Below are positions 28,256 through 37,005 of a stretch of DNA of 64,000 nt, one piece after another (positions within the stretch are counted from its first letter, which is position 1; each line of letters begins with the position of its first letter). Made by a program: the position numbers and the translations under genes. The notes under the pieces were generated by a model. That model saw only the letters and a list, made by a program, of their open reading frames with translations. It made no database searches and was not told where the DNA came from. The stretch is from Rhodothermales bacterium (GTDB lineage Bacteria; Bacteroidota; Rhodothermia; Rhodothermales; Bin80), in the NCBI GenBank assembly GCA_022821875.1, contig JAJECV010000052.1, forward strand, positions 1 to 64,000, read 5' to 3'.

Positions 28256-28607
28256 GATCGGTCTGCTGGGCTTCCTGAACCACGCGTGCAAAAATTGCAG
28301 GTTCGTTCATCGCCAGATCTGCAAGCACCTTTCGATTCAAGGCAATCTTCTGTTCACGAAGTGCACCCGACAGGCGTGAATAGGTGGTACCGTTCAGGCG
28401 TGCAGCTGCGTTAATGCGGGCAATCCAGAGTCGCCGAAACTGCTGCTTACGCTTACGGCGATCCCGGTAGGAATACTCCAGTCCCTTATCAACCGCATGT
28501 TTAGCTACGGTATATACTTTGCTGCGACTCCCCCAGTACCCCTTGGCCATGCCAAGGACCTTCTTTCTTCGCTGGCGGGAAGCGACTCTGTTGCGTGCGC
28601 GTGGCAT
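28239..28607 (-). CDS. rplT: 50S ribosomal protein L20
   Basis: MPRARNRVASRQRRKKVLGMAKGYWGSRSKVYTVAKHAV. Confidence 0.97.
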   Translation of the reverse strand: MPRARNRVASRQRRKKVLGMAKGYWGSRSKVYTVAKHAVDKGLEYSYRDRRKRKQQFRRLWIARINAAARLNGTTYSRLSGALREQKIALNRKVLADLAMNEPAIFARVVQEAQQTDHGLPA

Positions 28608-28627
28608 AATAATTCAAGATTTTTTGA

Positions 28628-28828
28628 TCACGATGAGGATCCTAACAGACGATTGATACGCGGCTCGTCACGCTTATCAATCAGTGTCTTTTTCCCCAAC
28701 TCCCGTTTACGTTTACGGCTCTTTTTCGTCAGGATATGACTCTTGAACGCATGTGCGCGTTTCAGCCGCCCAGAAGCTGTGCGGGAAAATCGTTTCTTTG
28801 CTCCACTGTTAGTTTTTGTCTTCGGCAT
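28628..28828 (-). CDS. rpmI: 50S ribosomal protein L35
   Basis: [42 protein letters not shown]. Confidence 0.96.
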   Translation of the reverse strand: MPKTKTNSGAKKRFSRTASGRLKRAHAFKSHILTKKSRKRKRELGKKTLIDKRDEPRINRLLGSSS

Positions 28829-28885
28829 TGCCCCGAAAATAATTCAGAATCCGCGTAAACTGCAGGAATTTCAAAAGGTTCCCAA

Positions 28886-29410
28886 TTACTTTGGTTTTAA
28901 TGGAGTCAGGATTGCCGTCATGCGCCGGCCCTCCATTCTTGGCTCCTGATCCAGTTTGGAAACCTCCTTCAACGCATCCACAAGTCGCGCAAGAATCAGC
29001 ATTCCCTGATCCTTATAGATAATGTCACGGCCCCGGAACTGCACATAGGCACGCACCTTGTGGCCATTCATGAGGAATTCCCGGGCATGCTTCGCCTTGA
29101 ACTCGAAGTCATGCGTATCGGTGCGAGGGCGAAACCGGATTTCTTTTAGTTGGGTCTGATGTTGCTTTTTGCGGGCATCCCGTTCCTTTTTGCTTTTCTC
29201 ATAAAGGAATTTCCCGTAATCCATAATCTTACAGACAGGGGGATCCGCATTTGGTGCGATTTCAACGAGATCCAGGGCCTGCCTCTGGGCCATTCTCATG
29301 GCTTTTTCAATCGGGTACACACCGTGGCTCCCCTGTGGATCGACAACTCGTACTACATGTGCATCAATGGCATCATTGATGCGTGTTTGTATATTTTTTG
29401 CGATGACAAT
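28886..29410 (-). CDS. infC: Translation initiation factor IF-3, probable non-canonical start codon
   Basis: RINDAIDAHVVRVVDPQGSHGVYPIEKAMRMAQRQALDLVEIAPNADPPVCKIMDYGKF; upstream frame has only ATT/ATC/ATA candidates after an in-frame TAA at 29419-29417. Confidence 0.9.
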   Translation of the reverse strand: MVIAKNIQTRINDAIDAHVVRVVDPQGSHGVYPIEKAMRMAQRQALDLVEIAPNADPPVCKIMDYGKFLYEKSKKERDARKKQHQTQLKEIRFRPRTDTHDFEFKAKHAREFLMNGHKVRAYVQFRGRDIIYKDQGMLILARLVDALKEVSKLDQEPRMEGRRMTAILTPLKPK

Positions 29411-29462
29411 AAGCGATTAATTTTCAAAAACAAAGAAAATCAGAACATATAGATCTGATCCG

Positions 29463-29536
29463 TGGGTCCTAATGGATTCGAACCATCGACCTCTACGATG
29501 TCAACGTAGCGCTCTAACCAACTGAGCTAAGGACCC
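29463..29536 (-). tRNA. tRNA-Val(GAC)
   Basis: Minus GGGTCCTTAGCTCAGTTGGTTAGAGCGCTACGTTGACATCGTAGAGGTCGATGGTTCGAATCCATTAGGACCCA; paired acceptor arms, GTTCGAATC T-loop, anticodon loop TTGACAT; CCA not encoded. Confidence 0.95.
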
Positions 29537-29622
29537 TTCGCAGATTCCCTAAGGTACGGTTTTTTAAGAATTTACTCACACTGGAAGCATTCTAATTCAC
29601 TTCCAGCGCTAGTACACATAAA

Positions 29623-30390
29623 CTACATCGTAAACGCAACCTGAACGGCAGGGCCGGGGATGACGGCGATGTGCAGGCGGCTTTCGCGCTTTCGCCGAGC
29701 CGTAATCAGGGCGGATACCGCAGCCACCACACGGTTGGCAACCAGTGCGGCAATGAGCCCGCTTCTCTGCTGTGCCCAGTTTTCGGAACTTCGCCGGAGA
29801 TCCCGATACCGCTGGAGATCCTGAATATTTTGCCATGTCCACTGGAACGCCGGGTCATCTACATAAGAAATCAGATCCACGCGTCGGTTTCGCAATTGGA
29901 CATCACGATAGTCATTCGAAGAAAGATGATTTCCAATGGTGATATAAAACCGGCGATCTTTACCTGCATTTGAGACTCCGGCATAGGATGCTGCCCAGGT
30001 CTGATAACTTTGAACGAGGTGTCGGCGTTGCCATTCACTGGTCACTAGGCCTGCAACGAGGATTGCGTCTGCAATGGTATAGAACGCAGCGCTCCGATTC
30101 CATTTCCCCTCGTTGGTATATTTATGGCCTAGGCCTGGCAGGAGAATACTGTAGGCCGCCGCTTTTGCGGGTTTTACGGGAGACTGCGCTGCAGCTTCGG
30201 TGTCTGCCAGAAATCCAAGCACAACCAGAATCAGGAAACCAATGGACTTGCGAACCCATGGCAGATGATGCACATACGCAATGGCGGAGATACAAAGGGG
30301 GGGCGGGTACTGGATGAGGATACTTCTACGAATCAATGGAACGGTGTGATACGATGAGCAATGCATTGGGTTGCCATTGCAGTCACGCAA
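29623..30390 (-). CDS. DUF5683-like membrane protein of unknown function
   Basis: AAAYSILLPGLGHKYTNEGKWNRSAAFYTIADAIL; family placement from memory. Start may be internal. Confidence 0.55.
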   Translation of the reverse strand: MRDCNGNPMHCSSYHTVPLIRRSILIQYPPPLCISAIAYVHHLPWVRKSIGFLILVVLGFLADTEAAAQSPVKPAKAAAYSILLPGLGHKYTNEGKWNRSAAFYTIADAILVAGLVTSEWQRRHLVQSYQTWAASYAGVSNAGKDRRFYITIGNHLSSNDYRDVQLRNRRVDLISYVDDPAFQWTWQNIQDLQRYRDLRRSSENWAQQRSGLIAALVANRVVAAVSALITARRKRESRLHIAVIPGPAVQVAFTM

Positions 30391-30406
30391 GCCGGGAGAA
30401 AGCGCA

Positions 30407-32830
30407 TCAGAAGTGTACGCCGATCCGAAGGTTGATGGTACGTGGGGTCAGGCGTGTCGGAATACGCTGCCAGATCCCGCTCGCATCAGGCAGCCAGGAG
30501 TAGGTAACGGTGTTGATGATGTCAAAGATGTTCAGCATCTCGGCGGTCATCTCCAGTTGCAGGGGTTTCGGGCGACGACTGAGTGTGACGATCTTGGTAG
30601 TCCCAAAATCAACCCGGCGGAATGCAGGGTAGCGGGCAGAGTGTCTGCTGCCGGGGATTTGGGCAATAATGTTTCCGATACGTTCGCCCGGGATTGGAGG
30701 GGTATAGGTGAAGCCGCTCCCGAACAGGATGCGCATGTGCAGTTTCCAGGTAGGGTCCATTGGGACATAATCCTGTATAAAGAGCGCAACGGTGTGACGC
30801 TGATCCATGGGTCTCGGCCGCAGGCCTGCATTCAGGGGGGTGATGTACTGCGGACGAAATTGTTCACGCGCAACCATAAAGCTATAATTAATCCAACTCT
30901 CCATGCCAGGCACAAACTCTCCTCTGGTCTGGAGATCCAGACCGTACACATGTCCGCTGGCATCGTTGTGCCCGCTGTAGTGGATCCGCACATTTTCCAG
31001 CGAGTAACTGACTAGGTTTGTCAAATTTTTGTAGTAGGCTTCTCCGCGCAGATAGAGTCGCTTTTGGGGCACAAACAGTTCGGCACCGCCGGTAAATTGC
31101 AGGGAGCGCTGGGAGCGGAGGGAGCGGTTCAGAGATTGAGCAAGTGGCACATCAGGGCTTGGTGTACCGCGTAATTCCCGGTACGCAGGCTGCTGATAGT
31201 AAAGACCGGCCGATGCGGTTAATGTGAGTTGTTTGAATGCTTCGTAACGCAGGCTCATACGAGGCGAAAAGGTCCATTCGCGGTTGAACTCATACCAGTC
31301 GGCCCGGATGCCTGCATTCAGAAGGGTTGACTCACGGATACTGTAGGAATCTTCGACATGCAGACTGACCTGGAAGGTGTTGAGTGCTGCAAGGCCTTCA
31401 AGACTGTCTACAACAATCCGCACCGGTTCCATTTCAAGATCGGACCCCAGTACAATAGATTTTTCTGTGAGCCGGTCATCGAACAGGAACCGTTTAATAT
31501 GCCAGCCGGACTCAACTGCATGCCGCCTGCTGGTTCGGAGGTAGAGGCCCCGACCTGCCAGCGTGGTTGCTGTGATGGCGTTATCGGCCGAATCTTCCTG
31601 ACGCGCCAAGCCTCGTGGAATTTCCAGAAGGTCCGCATTTCGATCCGTAACAACATCATAAAGGATTGCATTTCCTTCGAGGAGATAGGACTCCTGTTCC
31701 CGGGTTGTATACAGGCTTACATCGTGTTGAATGGACCATCTCCTGCCGATACGGCTTCGTAAACGTAGTCCGGCGAGGCCGGTTTGGTACCCATCAATCT
31801 CTTCGCTATTTCTGGAATAGGAAAGCCAGACGGACCGGATATCCGAGGAGCTGCCATCTGCGGAGACCGTTCCGTAAAAGGTCCGCCGTCCGCGCGGATC
31901 CAGTCGGAATTCATGGTTTGCGTAAAGTCCGACAAATTCAAGTTCCTGACGGGGGCTGAGCCGATAGCTGAGTCGTGCCTGGAGATCTTCGTAATCCGGC
32001 CGGTAGTTACCTTTCAGTTCCTGGGTTGAGAAAAATCGACGTGCTCTGGCCTTACGCAGTCCAATCTGCCAGGAGAATGTTCCAGTGGTTGCTGCTGCGG
32101 TTGCACTGCCATCAAGCAGCGACAGGGTAGCGCTGGTGGTAAGATCTTTTGTGGGGGCATACTCAATATCTAGTGCAGAAGAGATTTTACCGCCGTATTT
32201 CGTGGGGAACCCGCCGGTATAGAGAGTGATGCGGCGTGCCAACTCTGGATTAAAGAGTCCGATCCCTTCCTGTTCTCCCTGCCTTGGACGGAACGGCATA
32301 TGAATTTCGAAGCCATTGAGAAAGATGAGATTTTCGTTGAATCCGCCTCCGCGCACCGAGTATTGATTGGTGATCTCATTATTGGCAGACACACCGGGGA
32401 GTACTAGAAGCGCCTGGAACCCTTTAAAAGGGGAGGGCATCCGGCGCACCTGTTCCGGCGCGATCTGTTGTACACCCGCGCCGAGGACGGTTTTGTCTTC
32501 CACCACGAGTTCCTCCCCTTCAAGCACCGTTGGAGAGAGTTGAATGCTCAGGGTGGTGACAGCGCGTGCAGATACGACGACGGAATCGAGCCGGCTGGCA
32601 AATCCCACATACGAAAACCGTAACGCATACCTGCCTGTCGGAAGTTGCAGGGTGTAGTTTCCAGTGTCATTGGAGGCGGTTCCAAAATTCGTGTCATTGA
32701 CCAGAATGCTCACGCCTGGCAGGGGCAGTCCATTCCCGGATTCAGTGACCGTTCCTTGAACTGTCCCCCAGGATTGTGCAGCCACCTGCGCGGTAAAGAG
32801 CAGTGGAAGAAAGAAAACAATACGGTACAT
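30407..32830 (-). CDS. TonB-dependent receptor with carboxypeptidase-like regulatory domain
   Basis: Signal peptide, GTVTESGNGLPLPGVSILVNDTNFGTASNDTGNYTLQLPTGRYALRFSYVGF, plug and barrel. Confidence 0.9.
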   Translation of the reverse strand: MYRIVFFLPLLFTAQVAAQSWGTVQGTVTESGNGLPLPGVSILVNDTNFGTASNDTGNYTLQLPTGRYALRFSYVGFASRLDSVVVSARAVTTLSIQLSPTVLEGEELVVEDKTVLGAGVQQIAPEQVRRMPSPFKGFQALLVLPGVSANNEITNQYSVRGGGFNENLIFLNGFEIHMPFRPRQGEQEGIGLFNPELARRITLYTGGFPTKYGGKISSALDIEYAPTKDLTTSATLSLLDGSATAAATTGTFSWQIGLRKARARRFFSTQELKGNYRPDYEDLQARLSYRLSPRQELEFVGLYANHEFRLDPRGRRTFYGTVSADGSSSDIRSVWLSYSRNSEEIDGYQTGLAGLRLRSRIGRRWSIQHDVSLYTTREQESYLLEGNAILYDVVTDRNADLLEIPRGLARQEDSADNAITATTLAGRGLYLRTSRRHAVESGWHIKRFLFDDRLTEKSIVLGSDLEMEPVRIVVDSLEGLAALNTFQVSLHVEDSYSIRESTLLNAGIRADWYEFNREWTFSPRMSLRYEAFKQLTLTASAGLYYQQPAYRELRGTPSPDVPLAQSLNRSLRSQRSLQFTGGAELFVPQKRLYLRGEAYYKNLTNLVSYSLENVRIHYSGHNDASGHVYGLDLQTRGEFVPGMESWINYSFMVAREQFRPQYITPLNAGLRPRPMDQRHTVALFIQDYVPMDPTWKLHMRILFGSGFTYTPPIPGERIGNIIAQIPGSRHSARYPAFRRVDFGTTKIVTLSRRPKPLQLEMTAEMLNIFDIINTVTYSWLPDASGIWQRIPTRLTPRTINLRIGVHF

Positions 32831-32912
32831 AAGATGCCACGCGTGTGCGGCGGTCAGATGCAGTGATTTGGCGGGGTAGCAATTCGCACAGATGAAAGCA
32901 GTCGTTCAGGGA

Positions 32913-33884
32913 TTATTGTGACCAGGATGTAGGTTCACGGTCCCAGCGATGGGCGTAAAGGGTTTGGAGCAGGGATGGTTCCAGTGGGCCGCGGTCACTG
33001 GCGGCAATATTGGCTTCCACATGATGCAGTTTACGCATTCCCGGGATGGTTGTGCTCACGGTGGGATTGCTCAGGATAAAGCGGAGGGCCATTTCAGGCA
33101 TACTGCTGTCCGGGGGTACGATATTGCGTAACGGCTCGGCATGTGCCACGCTGCTCCGCAGATTTTCTTCCACAAAATAGGTGTTTCGCCAATCGCCTTT
33201 GGGCCAGGTGGAGTCCAGTGTGATCGTTCCGGTCAGGGTCCCCTCATCAAAAGGGACACGGGCAATAACCCCAACATTATGCGTTTCGCAGGCGGGGAAG
33301 AGTTCATCAACCGGGTTTTGGTCAAAGATGTTGTAGATCACCTGGACACAGTCTACGAGTCCGCTTTGGACGGCCTGGATGCCATTCCATGGTTCCCAGC
33401 GGTTGAGGCTGATCCCGATGGCTCCAATTTTTCCGCTGTCTTTTGCCTGTTGGAGTTCGTGGATCCAGCGTTCATCCTGAATCCACGAATCCTCCCATGT
33501 ATGGAGTTGCATGAGATCCAGTTGTTCCAGGTTTGTGTTGCTCAAGCTCCGTTCAATATATTCACGAACATAGGCAGGCGGATAGCAGTCGTCAAGGGTA
33601 TGCTGCCGCTGGCTGGGCCATGCACGATTTTTGGGCGGCACTTTTGAGGCAGTATAGAGGCGTTTATCGGGGTTTGCGCGTACCAGTTGTCCGAGCAGGC
33701 CTTCACTGTGTCCATCTCCGTAGGCCCATGCGGTGTCAAAGAACGTACAGCCGAGATCGACTGCACGCTGCATCGATTCCATGGACTGGAGATCGTCGGA
33801 ATCCTTCCATCCAGACATCCCCCACATGCCATATCCAATTTCGCTTACGGGGAAGCCAGTTCGGCCGAGCAGTCGGTACTTCAT
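32913..33884 (-). CDS. Aldo/keto reductase
   Basis: MKYRLLGRTGFPVSEIGYGMWGM, FFDTAWAYGDGHSEGLLGQ, LDLMQLHTW. Confidence 0.93.
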   Translation of the reverse strand: MKYRLLGRTGFPVSEIGYGMWGMSGWKDSDDLQSMESMQRAVDLGCTFFDTAWAYGDGHSEGLLGQLVRANPDKRLYTASKVPPKNRAWPSQRQHTLDDCYPPAYVREYIERSLSNTNLEQLDLMQLHTWEDSWIQDERWIHELQQAKDSGKIGAIGISLNRWEPWNGIQAVQSGLVDCVQVIYNIFDQNPVDELFPACETHNVGVIARVPFDEGTLTGTITLDSTWPKGDWRNTYFVEENLRSSVAHAEPLRNIVPPDSSMPEMALRFILSNPTVSTTIPGMRKLHHVEANIAASDRGPLEPSLLQTLYAHRWDREPTSWSQ

Positions 33885-34163
33885 TGATCAATAACTGTCT
33901 TGATCCTCTGTAACGCAGAATTCGCCGTGTGTTCCAAATAGGACCCTTTTGTGCAAGTTCGACATTGCAGTGGGATATTACTGCTTCAATACACAGACTA
34001 AAAAGTAATCCTGAACCCCTTCGTGGCAATAAAAATTTTTAAGGCTGGGGGTTTTGCAAGGGGGGCTGTCTAACGACCTTAACTTTATTCTATGCAGTCA
34101 CTTAAAAGTTTCCAATCAGGGGGAGCATGGACAACGGGGCGGAGAACAGGAGCGGCTATCGCT

Positions 34164-35405
34164 CTATGTTATGGTCGGATTCGGGGGGCAAGGGGATGGC
34201 CAAGTGGGAATCCCCCCAGGGTTAAGCCTGACGGGCCTATTCGGCGGAGGATTCTGATTAGGAGGGGGTGGGGGATCCCGCTTGATGAAGTAATTGTCGA
34301 TGAACCAGCGGCGCATGGAAGGGAGCAAGATCACATAGCGCCCATTCCGGTGGTCTAGTACCCCATTATGAAGCGCCAGTTCAAAGATTTCCAATGCATC
34401 CTGCTTCCCTGCAACCTGTAATAAAGATGTTATAATTTCTTTTCTGGTCTGTGTTTGATCCTCATGTGCACTCGCAAAGGCTCTGGCAATGGCCATACGG
34501 TGATCCTCGTCCAGTCCCTCTGCTCTGGATTTATAAAATTTTATTCGTTTCATCTCCCCCACTTCGAGCACTTCCTTCAACTTCTCTGGAGTCATTTGCC
34601 GCCCCGTTGCCCGCAGGTGGATGGCAGCATCCTGCGCATAGGCAGCCACATGCTGTGGCCAGCCATGGGTCTTCTGCATCATCGCATCAATCCAGGGCGC
34701 GGGATCCCCCTTCGCCCGCCCCTCCAGCTTGAGCCAGTCCTTGATCACCTTCCGCTCCGCTTCCGGTTTTAACGGGCCCAGTTCTACGTAGCAATTCGCC
34801 TTAAATTTGGACACATCCAAGTGATTGAATGCTCGCTTCGTTGCACTCAATCCGGCGGCGACCAGCATCACGGGGCGCTTTATTTCGCCATTGTGGACAG
34901 ACTTAACAAACTCGGTTGCGTCATCAAGTTGATCCCCTCGCAGTCGAGGAATTCGCTTGTGCAGACGCTGTGCTTCATCCAGAAGGAGGAGAAGCGGCTT
35001 CCTGCTCATCTCTATGATGTCCAGTGTGTCGGGAGGAGCGGGTAGTGTTCTAGATTCCCGCTGGATTACACGGGGATGTCCATGTCGCCAGGTTACTTCT
35101 TTTTCCTTCAATTCCCTGGCTAATCCAAGGGATTTACCCAGCGAAGCTGCATCCCATAAATTCTTCGCACGAAGATTCACAACCGTCCATCCCTTTTCCT
35201 CCGCAATCCCCGCACACTTATGGAGCAGCGCACTCCTGCCTGCATCAGGCGCGGCCTAGATCAGGAAAGTGGTTCCTTTTTTGGGATCCTGATCCGCCCA
35301 CTTCAGGCGGCGCTGGAAACTATCCAATATTCCCGTCCGGCCGTGGAAGTACTTGGCTTCGCCCCGGTCTTCTAAATCTAGGTTTGGGCCTTCAAAATCA
35401 CTCAT
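34164..35405 (-). pseudogene. AAA-type ATPase interrupted by an in-frame TAG immediately before Walker A
   Basis: From ATG at 35405: MSDFEGPNLDLEDRGEAKYFHGRTGILDSFQRRLKWADQDPKKGTTFLI*AAPDAGRSALLHKCAGIAEEKGWTVVNLRAKN...; TAG at 35258-35256; Walker B-like LLLLLDEAQ intact. Confidence 0.75.
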
Positions 35406-35873
35406 GAGGTATAGCGGCAACTATCGGCAGGACTGGGAATGATTTTGAGGGCAACTTGTTCCATAGGAAAAGGAAGGGCAGATGCGGGGAATCCTTTTGA
35501 TCGTGCATAGACTTCGTTTTCTGCACCAAAAATATCAAAAAACAGGGTCAGGTAATTTTCTTTACAATGGCTATTTATTACTTAGATTCATGTATAGTAG
35601 CACTGGGTAAATTCCTGAGAGGGCAATCAAAATTCGTGATAACTCCAGTCTTCAGGACAATTTTCTCAATTTGTGGGATGGATCGCATGACAGGCTTGAT
35701 TCCTGAAGTCATTTTCCCCAGTATCTCAGTTTTTTGAAATGGCCCGATATTTGCACTGGGTTATCCACAGACGCTTGCGCTACCTTTTTGTCAGGAGGAG
35801 CGTCTACTATATACCGGATCAAATCTGAATTAAACCCGTTATCCCTTATCTCTACCAAATAGGTGACTGACCC

Positions 35874-36935
35874 ATGACTGAGCATTCAAAAAAATCAACT
35901 GGTATTGTATCCAGTATTAGTATCATCTTGGGGATGATGTTATTCACCTCAGGATGCTATACGCAACTGGGTACAACGTACTTTGACAGGAGGCCGGATT
36001 ATCAGGAGGTGACCGAGTATGATACTCCGTACGGAGACAGTGTTGTGGTGGACAATTACTACTACGATCATTACCGGTCGTCTCGCTACCGCAGGCATTT
36101 CTCGACGTTTTATGGCCGCCCCTATGCAGTGGATCCTTGGTACGATCCGTTCGGGTACGATCCGTTTTATGATGATTACTGGTACGGTGGATCAAGTTTG
36201 CATTTGAGCTTTGGGTGGGGACGGCCGTTCCTGTACCCGTCACCATACAGTTATGGATGGTATAATCCCTATGTGTATGCCGGTTATCCTTATGGTGGAT
36301 GGGGATATTCACGCTGGGGGCATGGATATGGATATTATGGTACACCATGGGGCTATCACGTCCGATATGCAGACAACTATGGTCCCCGTGGGGGACGTAT
36401 TGGGCGTGGAGGAGTTGTGTCACGCGGTGGGTATCGTGGGATCCATCACGATGATATACGTATAGGTCGGCGAAATGCCGAGGCAGATCGAAGTAAACAG
36501 AGCAGTTCTCTGGCCAGAAGTCGGACCCGTGGTGGCGTGATTGCAGCAGGCAGCAGAGCCCGTGGTGTTCAGCGCTCAAGCGAGGATGAAGTCACTTCAC
36601 GGACGCGCAGGGGGGTTACGCGGAGTGTCCCTTCCAGCAGATCCCGTGGTGTAAATTCACCGCGCACCCGGAGTTCATCGGGCACGCGCCCCAGTTCCCG
36701 ATCAACCACGCGTTCGACACCGCGCACGCGGAGTTCATCGGGCACGCGCTCCAGTTCCCGGCCGGCCACACGTTCAACACCGCGCACCCGGAGTTCATCG
36801 GGTACCCGCTCCAGTTCCCGGCCGACCACGCGGAGCAGGCCAGCAACTAGATCAACCCCTTCGTCCAGAGGCAGGACCTCGTCAACTCCGGCGAAACGGT
36901 CAAATACGCGCTCCTCTTCCCGCAGAGGCAACTGA
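35874..36935 (+). CDS. Putative lipoprotein, Gly/Tyr-rich, with Arg/Ser-rich repetitive C-terminus
   Basis: N-terminal hydrophobic stretch ending TSGC; YYGTPWGYHVRYADN; RTRSSSGTRSSSRP repeats. Confidence 0.65.
   Translation: MTEHSKKSTGIVSSISIILGMMLFTSGCYTQLGTTYFDRRPDYQEVTEYDTPYGDSVVVDNYYYDHYRSSRYRRHFSTFYGRPYAVDPWYDPFGYDPFYDDYWYGGSSLHLSFGWGRPFLYPSPYSYGWYNPYVYAGYPYGGWGYSRWGHGYGYYGTPWGYHVRYADNYGPRGGRIGRGGVVSRGGYRGIHHDDIRIGRRNAEADRSKQSSSLARSRTRGGVIAAGSRARGVQRSSEDEVTSRTRRGVTRSVPSSRSRGVNSPRTRSSSGTRPSSRSTTRSTPRTRSSSGTRSSSRPATRSTPRTRSSSGTRSSSRPTTRSRPATRSTPSSRGRTSSTPAKRSNTRSSSRRGN
36661..36840 (+). repeat. Three 60-bp in-frame tandem repeats (20-aa units)
   Basis: CGCGCACSCGGAGTTCATCGGG... begins at 36661, 36721 and 36781; encodes RTRSSSGTRxSSRxxTRSxP. 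Confidence 0.92.
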
Positions 36936-37005
36936 TTCTCTAAGGTAAAAAACAAATTCCTCTCTCAGACCATCTTCCGGCATGAAAACCGGGGATGTCT
37001 AGGGG

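Noticed and set aside
29581-29606. CTGGAAG-N12-CTTCCAG inverted repeat near the end of the DUF5683-like gene
   Set aside because: Weak 7-bp stem with a long loop and no adjacent T run; not called as a terminator.
35761-35769. Perfect DnaA box TTATCCACA in the gap before the lipoprotein gene
   Set aside because: Single box with no cluster, AT-rich unwinding element or dnaA/rpmH neighbours; insufficient for oriC.
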